NCBI GenBank assembly: GCA_963677015.1
Contig: OY781533.1
Location: forward strand, 3,286,001-3,350,000
Direction of reading: 5' to 3'
Length of the DNA: 64,000 nt
Source of the DNA: G963556115 sp963677015
Lineage (GTDB): Bacteria > Planctomycetota > SZUA-567
The position numbers and the translations under genes are program-made. The notes under the pieces were generated by a model. That model did not search any database, was not told the origin of the DNA, and saw only the letters and a program-made list of their open reading frames with translations. Positions 1-8,996 of the stretch are shown here, in pieces; position 1 is the stretch's first letter, and each line of letters begins with the position of its first letter.

Positions 1-330
1 GCCTACATGCTCAATCACCGAATTGGAATGCGCAATATCAAACTGATTATCGGCAAACTCCGACAAGCTGCAGGCATCGGCAGAAAGACTACTGAAATAT
101 TCATTATCTGCAGCCATCCCGGCAGCTTCATTATTTACCAGTGTGACATGAATCTTCTTCTGCTCCAAGATCTCTTCAGGAAGTATCTGCCAGTATTCTC
201 TGGTTCCGCCAAGATCGATAATCCTAACACGACCCTTCTTTTGGTAACAATTTTCAATCAGCTCCAGACAGCGTCTGAACCGTTTTCTGCGAAAGTGCGC
301 CACACCGTTACGACCGAACTTATTCTGCAT
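1..330 (-). CDS. SAM-dependent methyltransferase, partial (3' end beyond window)
   Basis: Reading the minus strand from ATG at 330 gives 110 codons with no stop before the window edge, so the C-terminus is missing. The product begins MQNKFGRNGVAHFRRKRF. A Rossmann motif I (RIIDLGG) lies near residues 40-46, and the visible end FDIAHSNSVIEHVG resembles motif II/post-II of class I methyltransferases. The start overlaps the end of the upstream glycosyltransferase gene by 11 bp, so it is the last visible gene of the exopolysaccharide operon. It probably methylates a sugar or a biosynthetic intermediate, but the substrate cannot be read from sequence. Confidence 0.75.
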   Translation of the reverse strand, partial: MQNKFGRNGVAHFRRKRFRRCLELIENCYQKKGRVRIIDLGGTREYWQILPEEILEQKKIHVTLVNNEAAGMAADNEYFSSLSADACSLSEFADNQFDIAHSNSVIEHVG

Positions 331-1501
331 TATTTTTATCCCGATTTTCTGAAGCTGCAATCTGTATAGCATCCCATATTTTTTTCGCCTGCACCTCCCA
401 GGTTATATGCTCCACCCGCTGCCGTTGCGTATCAACCGGCGGCGGCGACTCCTTCAAATCACGCATTGCCTGCGCAAACTTTTCCGGTGTCTCACAACTT
501 CTTATATATCCGGTATATTTTCTAAGCTCATAAAAAGGTGTACTCACCACCCCTTTACCGACTGCAAGATACTCCTTGGTCTTTACCGGATTACAGACCT
601 CTATCCAGTCATTACGGCACCAGGTCATAAAAAGTACATCCGCAGCGGCCATATACCCGGCAACCTCACTATAGTCACGTTTACCCATAATATGCACATT
701 AGGCAGTTCATGGCACCACTCAGCTCCAAAAGCCACACTCCCGACCAGAATGAAACTCCAGTCAGGCAGCAGTCGCGCCAGCTCATGAAAGAAATCAGGA
801 TCAAATACACCATGATCCATTCCTCCCACATATACCGCACGTGGCTGTGATATATCAGCAATATCCGCAGGTTGCTTCGCCAGATCAGCTCCCGAAAAAT
901 AATCATAATCCACACCATGCTCAATATATAAAGCCTGACGGCAGCCTTCCTGCTCACGCTCAAAAAGCAGTGTCGAGCAGAAAACCGTAAATTCTGATTC
1001 TTCTTTGAGCAACCGGTCCAGTGCAGAAATATACTCCGGATCCACCCCTGAATAATTTTCATACCGGTCGGTACGTTGATATACCTGAAGATGCTGTGGA
1101 AATTCTTGCAAAATCTCATAGGCTGGCGGGCAGCCGACCCAGATCAGCGGACGACGTATTTTACACCGCCTCAATGCAAGCTTCACCTGCAGTGCCAATA
1201 GCCGCTTCCCAAGTGCGTTACGTGATATACCCGGAACATTTACAGGAGAAAATACAGCAAAGTTATTTCTTATCCGTTTCAATCCCCGCATAAAGCTCTT
1301 CGCCTTACGCTTGAGGCGCGTCAGAAACATCCGCCCCTCTGTCGGACTGGGAATCTTCATTCCCAGTGAGTTGACATAGAGCACCGGAACTTCACGGGAC
1401 AGCTCCCTCATAATCTGCAGATCAAAGTGGGTACGATTATGATACCACCAGTCCACCTGCCCGAAACAGAGTATACCGTCAAAATCCTCGATCCGCTCCA
1501 T
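320..1501 (-). CDS. Glycosyltransferase, GT-B fold (TuaH/GT4-like)
   Basis: This 393-residue cytoplasmic protein has no membrane segment. The N-terminal half starts with FDGILCFGQVDWWYHNRTHF, typical of GT-B transferases that act on polyprenyl-linked oligosaccharides. The C-terminal half has YVGGMDHGVFD and the donor-binding segment NPVKTKEYLAVGKGVVSTP, matching the NPVKxxEYLAxGKPVV pattern of TuaH-like enzymes. Its start codon shares one base with the stop of the Alg13-like gene (TAATG), and its end overlaps the partial methyltransferase by 11 bp, so the three are translationally coupled. It probably adds one sugar to the exopolysaccharide repeat unit. Donor and acceptor are unknown. Confidence 0.82.
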   Translation of the reverse strand: MERIEDFDGILCFGQVDWWYHNRTHFDLQIMRELSREVPVLYVNSLGMKIPSPTEGRMFLTRLKRKAKSFMRGLKRIRNNFAVFSPVNVPGISRNALGKRLLALQVKLALRRCKIRRPLIWVGCPPAYEILQEFPQHLQVYQRTDRYENYSGVDPEYISALDRLLKEESEFTVFCSTLLFEREQEGCRQALYIEHGVDYDYFSGADLAKQPADIADISQPRAVYVGGMDHGVFDPDFFHELARLLPDWSFILVGSVAFGAEWCHELPNVHIMGKRDYSEVAGYMAAADVLFMTWCRNDWIEVCNPVKTKEYLAVGKGVVSTPFYELRKYTGYIRSCETPEKFAQAMRDLKESPPPVDTQRQRVEHITWEVQAKKIWDAIQIAASENRDKNNAE

Positions 1502-1980
1502 TACTTCTCTCCCTCAATAAAACCAATAATCCGCTGTATCAGTGATCTGTCTGCACCTTTTATATCACGTTTACCCTGCAGTTTATCGCGGCTGTCTAGC
1601 AATAAATGCAGTTCTTCAGCGGTATTAGCCACATATATCCCGGCTATTTCACCAAAATGTCTAGCGGTTGCAACCTGATGATCATTCCGGTGCTCCTTGA
1701 GTTCCGCCCGGCGCGGCATAATAATCAGCGGCTTACCATACTCTCTGGCGTTGAGAATAACTCCCATACCGGCATGGGCAACAATAAGCTCCGCTTCAGA
1801 GCATAAATGTGTAAATTCAGTAATGCTTACAGAAGACACACACTTTATATTTTCCGGATTATAGCTTCCACCGCTACCGGACTGTACCAGTATCTCCGAC
1901 TCAGCAGCTCCCTGCCAGGAGTCCAAAGCCTTTACCAGACGATCAAATGGCAGTTGAGTACCCACCGCAGCAAATATCAT
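1501..1980 (-). CDS. Alg13-like glycosyltransferase catalytic subunit
   Basis: The 159-residue product matches the GT28 C-terminal (Alg13/PssE/MurG-C) domain. It starts MIFAAVGTQLPFDRLVKAL and has the donor-binding block AHAGMGVILNAREYGKPLII followed by NDHQ. Enzymes of this type supply the nucleotide-sugar half of a two-part glycosyltransferase. The membrane half is Alg14/PssD-like and is found here as the C-terminal domain of the gene directly upstream. The two genes overlap by ATGA (1977-1980), which fits equimolar synthesis and complex formation on the inner membrane. Family assignment is firm; the sugar is unknown. Confidence 0.87.
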   Translation of the reverse strand: MIFAAVGTQLPFDRLVKALDSWQGAAESEILVQSGSGGSYNPENIKCVSSVSITEFTHLCSEAELIVAHAGMGVILNAREYGKPLIIMPRRAELKEHRNDHQVATARHFGEIAGIYVANTAEELHLLLDSRDKLQGKRDIKGADRSLIQRIIGFIEGEK

Positions 1981-3368
1981 AATACCCTTCCAGCATATTC
2001 TGGCCGCTGATCATCACCATCTCCGGCAAGATGCTCCCACTGGGTCAGCCAGAGTTGTGCAAATTTTCCGGCAATTCTGCCGCTGAGAGAGAGCTCCTCA
2101 CTATTGGCAATACTGTCCAGCCAGATGCAGCGTGCACCAAATACTCTACCAAGTATTACGGCAATCAGTCCGGGCAATGCCCCAGTTGAAATAACCACAT
2201 CTGGTCGCACCCGCAGCATGATACAAAACATCTGAATACAGGCAAAAGGTATACGCCACTTGCGCCAGCGATTCACATCCGCGACGGTAAAGAACCTGCT
2301 GCCTAACACGGTAGTACGATAATCGGAGCGGGTTGAGACAAAACTGCAATCATAAGAATCGAAGAGCTCTTCCAATCGAAGCAGCTGCTGCCAGTGCCCG
2401 CCGGACGACGCAACAGCCAGCACCTTTTTTCGCACCTTAGTACCCCTGCCGGCCCAGGCTCGCTTAAAATGGATCAACGCTCCGAAATGCTTCATAAATG
2501 CTGCGCGAAATCGCGGCTTGACCAGCGACACAACACCAAAACCTATAGACTTATTAAATGACTCACACCAAAGCAGCAGCCAGGCAATAAGTGCGGCAAT
2601 CAAACCATGATGCTTACGCTGCAACCGGACCTGCGCCTGCGCCAGAAGAAGTTTCCGGGAATAATGTGTCTTATCACCACTCGCTCCGCCCAGATGAATA
2701 ATCTCCCCGAGCGGCACAAACATCACCCGATAGCCGCCATCCTTGAAACGCCGGCACCAGTCTGTCTCTTCACCGTAAAAAAAGAAATCCTCATCCAGCA
2801 GCCCTATTCGCCTGGTCGCTGAAGCCCGGACAAGCAGAAAACAGCCGGTAATACTATCAACCTCCCGCTCGGAATCTCGCAGCCAGCCCTGCAGACGCTC
2901 CCGCCTGAAAAACCGCGATTCAGGAAAGACCCGACCAAGACCTGTAGCCTGAATAGCCAGATTAAAAAGCGAAGGCCACATAAAACAGGTCTGCTGCAGA
3001 GAAAGATCCTGATTCAATACCCGGCAGCCAAGCATTCCGGCGTCTGCATTCTGCCGCATATAGCAGAGTGAAGCCTGCAGAACGTTATCACGTAAAAGAG
3101 TATCAGAATTCAAGAGCAGCCAGAATTCTCCCTGTGCGATCTCAAACCCCTGATTATTTGCAGCAGCAAAACCCCGGTTATCCTTATTAGCCAACAGAAT
3201 AACTTCAGGAAAATCCTGAACAACCATCTCAACCGAGCCATCGCTGGAAGCATTATCAACAACGATAACTTCAACCTTCATCCCTGCGGAAAACTCAAAC
3301 ACACTCTTCAGGCAATCACGCAGTATTTCCCTCGTATTGTAACTGACAATAATTATTGAAAGCTCCAT
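1977..3368 (-). CDS. GT2 glycosyltransferase fused to an Alg14-like domain
   Basis: This 463-residue protein has two enzyme parts. Residues 1 to about 290 are a GT-A family 2 transferase (WbbL rhamnosyltransferase type): MELSIIIVSYNTREILRDCL, VIVVDNASSDGS, and NSD in the DxD position (LLLNSDTLL). Residues 310-463 are Alg14/PssD-like: VASSGGHWQQLLRLEELF, then RPDVVISTGALPGLIAVILG. Alg14 normally anchors Alg13 to the membrane, and an Alg13-like gene follows with a 4-bp overlap. One polypeptide therefore probably adds one sugar through its GT2 part and helps add a second through the Alg13/Alg14 pair. It starts 2 bp after the stop of the polymerase-like gene. Confidence 0.87.
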   Translation of the reverse strand: MELSIIIVSYNTREILRDCLKSVFEFSAGMKVEVIVVDNASSDGSVEMVVQDFPEVILLANKDNRGFAAANNQGFEIAQGEFWLLLNSDTLLRDNVLQASLCYMRQNADAGMLGCRVLNQDLSLQQTCFMWPSLFNLAIQATGLGRVFPESRFFRRERLQGWLRDSEREVDSITGCFLLVRASATRRIGLLDEDFFFYGEETDWCRRFKDGGYRVMFVPLGEIIHLGGASGDKTHYSRKLLLAQAQVRLQRKHHGLIAALIAWLLLWCESFNKSIGFGVVSLVKPRFRAAFMKHFGALIHFKRAWAGRGTKVRKKVLAVASSGGHWQQLLRLEELFDSYDCSFVSTRSDYRTTVLGSRFFTVADVNRWRKWRIPFACIQMFCIMLRVRPDVVISTGALPGLIAVILGRVFGARCIWLDSIANSEELSLSGRIAGKFAQLWLTQWEHLAGDGDDQRPEYAGRVL

Positions 3369-3370
3369 TA

Positions 3371-4777
3371 TCAGATCCAGCCTCCGGTATTACCGCCCTG
3401 ATCCTCACCGGTACTGATCCAGCCACCGGCCTCAGAACGTTTCTTCTTTTTCTCCCCGCCGGAGAGTATACGTTTGGATACCTTTTTCTTGACCGCATCA
3501 GCGACAGCAACAGGACAGATACCAAGACTCGCCGTGATTCCCAACGACAGATAAAATAACACTTTTGCCTGACCAAAAACCGACAGAGAAAAGAAAATTG
3601 TGCACTGCATAAATAGTACTACCCACATATTCCAGGTTACAAAACGCTCTGAAAAATCATCCTTTGCCGCGCGCGTCCGTTTCTGCAGCAGATACATAAT
3701 ATAGGTTATCAGCAGGACAAATAATGCAAAAGTCACAAACCCGCCACGCACTCCCTGCAGAATAAATTCATTGGTAACATCACCAAGACCTCTGCCCCAG
3801 AGATCAGTATTACGAAATCCTAAAAAGAACCAATCGCTGACATTGGTAAGAAAGGCATTGATAAGACGGTACCGGTGATCACCGGTCGAACCGCCAACAA
3901 CATTAAACCTGGCTATCAGCTGCCACACCGGTGCCCGCATATAAATATGTAGCGCCACGACACAGGTAATAAACCCGGTAACAATATGAAAAATACGATA
4001 ACGGACAAAATAAAAGCACCAGCCGAATAACCCCGCCATAACCCCCAGCACCGGAGTACTCGAAGCCGTTGCAGCTACAATCAACAGACTGCATGCAGTT
4101 CCGGTAACAGCTATCTTACGGTGAAATCCCCTTCTGTCATAGAGAGTAGCCATAAACGGTATAGCCACGCCCCAGAAATAACCTGCGATCAATGGATGCG
4201 AAAAGGCTCCTTCACAACGCAACCTTCCATTTCTCACCCAGGTTATAAAATCAACCCCGCCAAAAACAGCAAAGTAATTTCTGCCGGTAGTCCATTCTAT
4301 GGCAAAGAACACCGCAGTAGGCAGAGCGATAATTGACAACTGCCTGCCGAACTGTTTGATATCTTCAACATTTCTAATAAATACCCGTGCCATAAAGTAA
4401 AAGCCACAGGCGGTAAATGCTTCACCAAGCTGATAGATTACAGCTTCACGCCTGCCCCACTGTAATGAATATACAAACCCTCTGGCAAAGAGCCACATTA
4501 ATAGCAGCATATCAGCTTTACAGAAGCGATACCCCTTATGCTCGCCCTTGATGAAAATTCTAAACCAGGTCGTAAGAATAATAAGACGTGAAAAATTAAA
4601 ATCCAGCCCCGCAATTGTTATTCGCTGCGCATTCGAGACATAACACAATATCATCAGAATCGGAATAAATACCCAATCCCGTTTGAGCAGCAATATCAAA
4701 AAGGCGCATGTGAAAAACACAAATGCGCCCAAAGGATGTATTACCGTCGAATTATAATTCCAAACTTCTCGAAACAT
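3371..4777 (-). CDS. O-antigen polymerase/ligase-like multispanning membrane protein
   Basis: The 468-residue protein has roughly ten to twelve hydrophobic segments through residue ~420, with a periplasmic-type loop (VGGSTGDHRYRLINAF, then WFFLGF) resembling Wzy/O-antigen ligase proteins such as EpsE of exosortase loci. It sits between the Wzz-like and glycosyltransferase genes, the usual place for the polymerase. The C-terminus is a short cytoplasmic tail rich in lysine and then glycine, tryptophan and aspartate, which is unusual for the family. The start is weakly supported (GAGTGAG upstream). Function is inferred mainly from topology and context. Confidence 0.72.
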   Translation of the reverse strand: MFREVWNYNSTVIHPLGAFVFFTCAFLILLLKRDWVFIPILMILCYVSNAQRITIAGLDFNFSRLIILTTWFRIFIKGEHKGYRFCKADMLLLMWLFARGFVYSLQWGRREAVIYQLGEAFTACGFYFMARVFIRNVEDIKQFGRQLSIIALPTAVFFAIEWTTGRNYFAVFGGVDFITWVRNGRLRCEGAFSHPLIAGYFWGVAIPFMATLYDRRGFHRKIAVTGTACSLLIVAATASSTPVLGVMAGLFGWCFYFVRYRIFHIVTGFITCVVALHIYMRAPVWQLIARFNVVGGSTGDHRYRLINAFLTNVSDWFFLGFRNTDLWGRGLGDVTNEFILQGVRGGFVTFALFVLLITYIMYLLQKRTRAAKDDFSERFVTWNMWVVLFMQCTIFFSLSVFGQAKVLFYLSLGITASLGICPVAVADAVKKKVSKRILSGGEKKKKRSEAGGWISTGEDQGGNTGGWI

Positions 4778-4817
4778 ATACTCACTCTACCGACAATATT
4801 CTGTAACTCAAATTAAA

Positions 4818-7124
4818 CTACAGTTTGATATCAATAACCTCAACAGAATCATTTTCAGAATCTCCAGAATCAGCTTTAGAATTATCATCCTCCGCTTCAG
4901 TAACAATTACAGAACTGTCAAGCTGTGAATCAGGATCGTATTCACCGCGCTTTCGAACCTGACGCTTTCTGCCTTCACGCAGCAGCATTCTGGAGAATAG
5001 CGAATTATTATTCTTCGCACCACCACCGTATTCCTCGAGCAGATCTTTATAATACCCGCTCTCAGGATAGACAACGGCACGGTTCATCACTATACCAATA
5101 TTATCCGATATCGGGCGCACACCGTTCAAAGCCCGCAGCATCTCAAAGAAAGTAACCCCTTCAGCTTCGATAACCAGCAGCGTAGCGTCACAAAATCTGG
5201 CCATCATCTCCGCATCAGCAGATAGCAGCACCGGCGGAGTATCATAAATTACAATATCATATAGACCGCTTATCTCTTTATAATGTTCCGACCAGTCAGC
5301 CTTTGATGGCAGTAAAGTCTCTCCGAGAATATTACCGGCCCGGATACGGTCTGGAAGACGGTGCTGAGGATCTGCAGGTATAATACAGTCCTTAACCGGT
5401 ACTGAATCCCGCAGAATATCAATAAATCCTGGATGATCAATTCCACCATAACGTGAATCAGGCTTGAAGATATTCGCCTCAATCAGCAGAGCTTTAACTC
5501 CGAGATATGCAAGTTCATTACAGAGAAGAAACGAAAGCTCGGTCGAGCCACCACCGGCTTTTGCCGAGGTAAATTCAAAATGCACCAGATCATCCTTCCG
5601 GCCTTTGGCCAGTATTGCCAGCGCCAGCCGTCGCAACTGATCCCGCGCCAGTTCCCGATATTGCTTGTCACCATGCTCCAGAATGCACCCCAAAGGCGGA
5701 TTCTTTGCCGCCAGAAAGACATCGCTTGGAGTCATAACCCACGGATTGAATGCATCCAGCATACATGGAATGCCGATTCCTATTAACAGCCCCAAAAAGA
5801 AAATAGCGACAAAAACCTTCATCCGGTTTTTATGATCCGGCACCTCCGGATACCGCGCATAGGACGACATCTCAATCATACCCGGGGCATTCTCTTCAGT
5901 TGCAAACATATCAAGCTTATTATCAATAGTCACCAGCTGATCACTTATACGGTCCATCTCAACCTTGATACTTGAGGCCTGATCATATAGTGAGTTATAC
6001 TTCTGCATCTGCTCCTGCATCTTGGCCAGTTTTCCACGTAACTCTTCCTCAAGCTGAGAGGTTTCGGTAGCGGCGTACTTCGAATCTTCAAGTTTTGCCG
6101 CCATCTGCCGCTTGATCTTATCTATACTATCGGTAATTATTTTTTCGCGCAGATCCTTATATTCCCGCTCCCGCATTTTCAACTGTTCTTCAAGGCGTTT
6201 GCGTTTAGGATGATTAGGCTTCATATTGTTTATTACCGACTGCAGTGATACCTTCTGCTCCAGCAGAGATGAATAAGTTGAATGCAGCAGCTCATTTTTT
6301 TCCGCCTCCAGCTCAGCCATTTTCCGTAATTCTTCAGGAGTATACGTGGTTATTGTTTTCTGAAGCGCCTCATACGCAGCTTTAGCCTTGGCACTGGCCA
6401 CCCCCGCATCATAGATTGCAATATGCAGCGCATCCACCTGCTGGCGGAAAGGATCTTCCTGCTTATTCATCTCGGTCGCCGCGATCCCCATACCTTCCGC
6501 TATTTTAGCTTTCTGGGCTGAGAGATCACGTAACTTGGAGTATAATTCACGTCTTCTGCGGGTAAGATTGGCTATCCGTTCATCCTTACCCTCAATACCT
6601 TCCCCGCGTACTCTGAACAGATACGCATCTGCTACAGCATTGACAGTCTCAGCCAGCCCGTCCGGATGATCACCCATGAGTGATATCCCCACCATATTGG
6701 ATTTATCCATTCGGGCAATCACCAGGGCATTTTTCAGATTTTCAACAGCAGCAGTAGACGACGGTTTCTTCCAGAAAAACACCGTACTCTTCCAGCCCAT
6801 GGGTTTATCCCACATCTCAGCTTTTTTCCCAAGTCTGAGCAGGGCATCTTTGAGCACTTCATAACTGGACATTATAAATATCTGATTCTGCACAAAGGAC
6901 TGGTAATTATTTATGTGCAGATCTGAATCAGCAGACAGATTCGATCTCTGCTGTGATGCTATATAAATCAGAGCCTTGGCCTCATAAAGAGGCTTGGTAT
7001 ACCAGGCTGCGGTTACAGCGACAATCGAAAAAATAGCAATCGTCAGTGATGCTGACAATATATGCCGCTTAAAACTTTTAAACGGTTGCAAAGGCCGTAC
7101 AAAACCAAAACTAGTTCTAGCCAT
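4818..7124 (-). CDS. Wzz-type polysaccharide co-polymerase with degenerate BY-kinase domain
   Basis: The 768-residue inner-membrane protein has a cytoplasmic N-terminus, TM1 at about 21-41, a long periplasmic coiled-coil region (about 180-400), TM2 at about 436-455, and a cytoplasmic ATPase-like domain at 480-700. This is the Wzz-Wzc order that controls exopolysaccharide chain length and export. The kinase domain keeps a Walker B-like YDIVIYDTPPVL (623-634). Its Walker A is TSAKAGGGST (519-528), lacking the lysine of GKS/T, and Walker A' reads LLIEANIFKP instead of LLIDADxRxP. The acidic tail has no tyrosine cluster. A good ribosome site (GAGG) precedes ATG 7124. It is probably a co-polymerase with a structural pseudokinase. 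Confidence 0.85.
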   Translation of the reverse strand: MARTSFGFVRPLQPFKSFKRHILSASLTIAIFSIVAVTAAWYTKPLYEAKALIYIASQQRSNLSADSDLHINNYQSFVQNQIFIMSSYEVLKDALLRLGKKAEMWDKPMGWKSTVFFWKKPSSTAAVENLKNALVIARMDKSNMVGISLMGDHPDGLAETVNAVADAYLFRVRGEGIEGKDERIANLTRRRRELYSKLRDLSAQKAKIAEGMGIAATEMNKQEDPFRQQVDALHIAIYDAGVASAKAKAAYEALQKTITTYTPEELRKMAELEAEKNELLHSTYSSLLEQKVSLQSVINNMKPNHPKRKRLEEQLKMREREYKDLREKIITDSIDKIKRQMAAKLEDSKYAATETSQLEEELRGKLAKMQEQMQKYNSLYDQASSIKVEMDRISDQLVTIDNKLDMFATEENAPGMIEMSSYARYPEVPDHKNRMKVFVAIFFLGLLIGIGIPCMLDAFNPWVMTPSDVFLAAKNPPLGCILEHGDKQYRELARDQLRRLALAILAKGRKDDLVHFEFTSAKAGGGSTELSFLLCNELAYLGVKALLIEANIFKPDSRYGGIDHPGFIDILRDSVPVKDCIIPADPQHRLPDRIRAGNILGETLLPSKADWSEHYKEISGLYDIVIYDTPPVLLSADAEMMARFCDATLLVIEAEGVTFFEMLRALNGVRPISDNIGIVMNRAVVYPESGYYKDLLEEYGGGAKNNNSLFSRMLLREGRKRQVRKRGEYDPDSQLDSSVIVTEAEDDNSKADSGDSENDSVEVIDIKL

Positions 7125-7150
7125 TATAATCCTCTTCTAATTCACAGCTA

Positions 7151-8944
7151 CTAAAAATCTTTATTACCTTTGGAATATTTATTCCGCAATAATCCGGTAA
7201 TACCCGACACAAACCGTGTTAAATCAGCTTCTCTGTATGCAATTACCCGGTAAATTGACCACTCACGAACCTCGCCTTCCAGACGAGCGAACAGGTCCTC
7301 ACCCAGCATTTTTACATAATTTGACTTTATTGATTTCCCGTCAAAAAACCAGAAAGCAAACCAGCGGAACTCCTCTCCATTGCGGAGTTCCATAACTGTT
7401 ATCGGAAAATCTGTTCCATTCACCCCAGTAAAACTAAGAGTTTTTTTATCAACTATCTTCCAGCCGGCACCGGTCAGACAGTACTCAGGAGGATGCAGAC
7501 GATGTCGGTTGCGCCCGGAAAAATTATAGAAAAATTCTACAGGAAGCGCGTAATCACTCGTATACACCCAAAGCTCAGCAGCAGTCCCTCCCAGCAATTC
7601 ACGGGTTTGCTCAGAAATTCCGACCTTCTCCCCTTTCCAGGGTTCCACTACCGCTGGAGCCTCGGTAAACAATCTGTACTCGCTATTACCGCCAGTACCG
7701 GCCGGAACCGACTCCATACCCTGCCATAATAACTCCATACCGGTAAAGACCAGAAGCAGAAGTCCAACAATCGCAACACGCCGTCGCCGCAGCTTACCTG
7801 CCCCAGCAGTAGCGGTACCGCTCATTCCAGACATACCTGAAGAATACCTGTGCCATAAAATAACATACACCAGCGACAGAATGATAGACAGAGATACTCT
7901 AAACAAAAACAGCTCTATCCAGCTATACCCGCCTCCGCTGAAAATCAGTTGCTTCAATACCAACGGAACTCTGGGAAAGCTCAACGCAAAAACAACCAGT
8001 AACGGCAAGGTATACAGCAACTCCCGCCAACCGTAGAATAACAACAGACAACCTGAAACAAATATCAGTAAACCGCCACCCTGCAGCGCAACAAATCCCA
8101 GACGATCAAGAACAAGTACCGAAAGCAACCCGGTTATCAATAATATATAACCGGCAGCGGCAGTAACCCTGCCGGAATCAGACGGAAGATTAACCCCGGT
8201 CGTCGACCTTCTTCTACGGCTTATTAAAAACATTATCACTGCTAATAAAGCAAAGAGCCAGGCATACCGGTTATAAGGATTCCATTCACTTCCCAGCCAG
8301 CTTTTCCCCATTACTGAAAGAAAAGGGAAAAATATAATAACCGCCAATAAAACCCTGAAAACAAATGCCAGAAACGTATCAAAAAAATCAAAGCAGCGCA
8401 AGAAAACTATATAGCGACATACCTGCCAGAAGCATAACAGCGCCAGAGCAAATGCGACCACACCAATAAACTGATGAGTAAAGGTTTCCTCCTGTAGCCC
8501 GCTGCCGGACTGAAGACTGGCAAGCATCAGTGCGCTTACACGCAAGCCGTTGGCAATTATCGCAATAGGAATGGAAATGATAACAGCCAGCACCTTCTGC
8601 GTAAGAGTCAGCCCGCCCCAGATACCGGCAAGGATGATAGCTGCTGCAATCATCTGCTGCATCGTCTTCGAACCGCTGCATGCGAGATCAACATTAAAGC
8701 GGAAGGTTCCAACCACCAGGCTTGTTCCTTCACGGATAACATCATAGCCACACCATGAAACCACAAATTCCGAGATACTTGTAGATACCACCCGTAACGG
8801 CATAGCAATAAAATCATTGATCCAGGCATCGAAGATCAGCAGAAACACCCCTGCCCCAAGCAGGCTGTAAAGTAGTCTGACAGACAGTAATATACCTGCA
8901 TTATGCTGTTTGCTCTTACTATTCAGCATCGGTAACAGCTCCAT
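7151..8944 (-). CDS. Exosortase fused to EpsI-like C-terminal domain
   Basis: The 597-residue multispanning protein carries the exosortase catalytic residues in membrane context: Cys89 in VDLACSGSKTM, Arg135 in IANGLRVSAL and His157 in ETFTHQFIG. Exosortases cleave and anchor proteins with PEP-CTERM tails. After a second membrane block (about 200-400) the soluble end (410-597) has HPPEYCLTGAGW (484-495), the hallmark of EpsI-like proteins that usually accompany exosortases. The catalytic residues lie in the first quarter, before a segment (WNPYNRYAW, 221-229) resembling what normally precedes them. A second start, Met6, has a better ribosome site (GGAG, 9 nt). A likely substrate is the PEP-CTERM protein at 14046-15176. 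Confidence 0.88.
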   Translation of the reverse strand: MELLPMLNSKSKQHNAGILLSVRLLYSLLGAGVFLLIFDAWINDFIAMPLRVVSTSISEFVVSWCGYDVIREGTSLVVGTFRFNVDLACSGSKTMQQMIAAAIILAGIWGGLTLTQKVLAVIISIPIAIIANGLRVSALMLASLQSGSGLQEETFTHQFIGVVAFALALLCFWQVCRYIVFLRCFDFFDTFLAFVFRVLLAVIIFFPFLSVMGKSWLGSEWNPYNRYAWLFALLAVIMFLISRRRRSTTGVNLPSDSGRVTAAAGYILLITGLLSVLVLDRLGFVALQGGGLLIFVSGCLLLFYGWRELLYTLPLLVVFALSFPRVPLVLKQLIFSGGGYSWIELFLFRVSLSIILSLVYVILWHRYSSGMSGMSGTATAGAGKLRRRRVAIVGLLLLVFTGMELLWQGMESVPAGTGGNSEYRLFTEAPAVVEPWKGEKVGISEQTRELLGGTAAELWVYTSDYALPVEFFYNFSGRNRHRLHPPEYCLTGAGWKIVDKKTLSFTGVNGTDFPITVMELRNGEEFRWFAFWFFDGKSIKSNYVKMLGEDLFARLEGEVREWSIYRVIAYREADLTRFVSGITGLLRNKYSKGNKDF

Positions 8945-8996
8945 ATGCTCAGCATTATACCCTCACTCCGAAGATTTCAGCGTCAACGCGTCAACC

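Noticed and set aside
7..369. Plus-strand reading frame of 120 codons at the left edge
   Set aside because: It lies opposite the methyltransferase and glycosyltransferase genes, which carry recognisable motifs; it has none.
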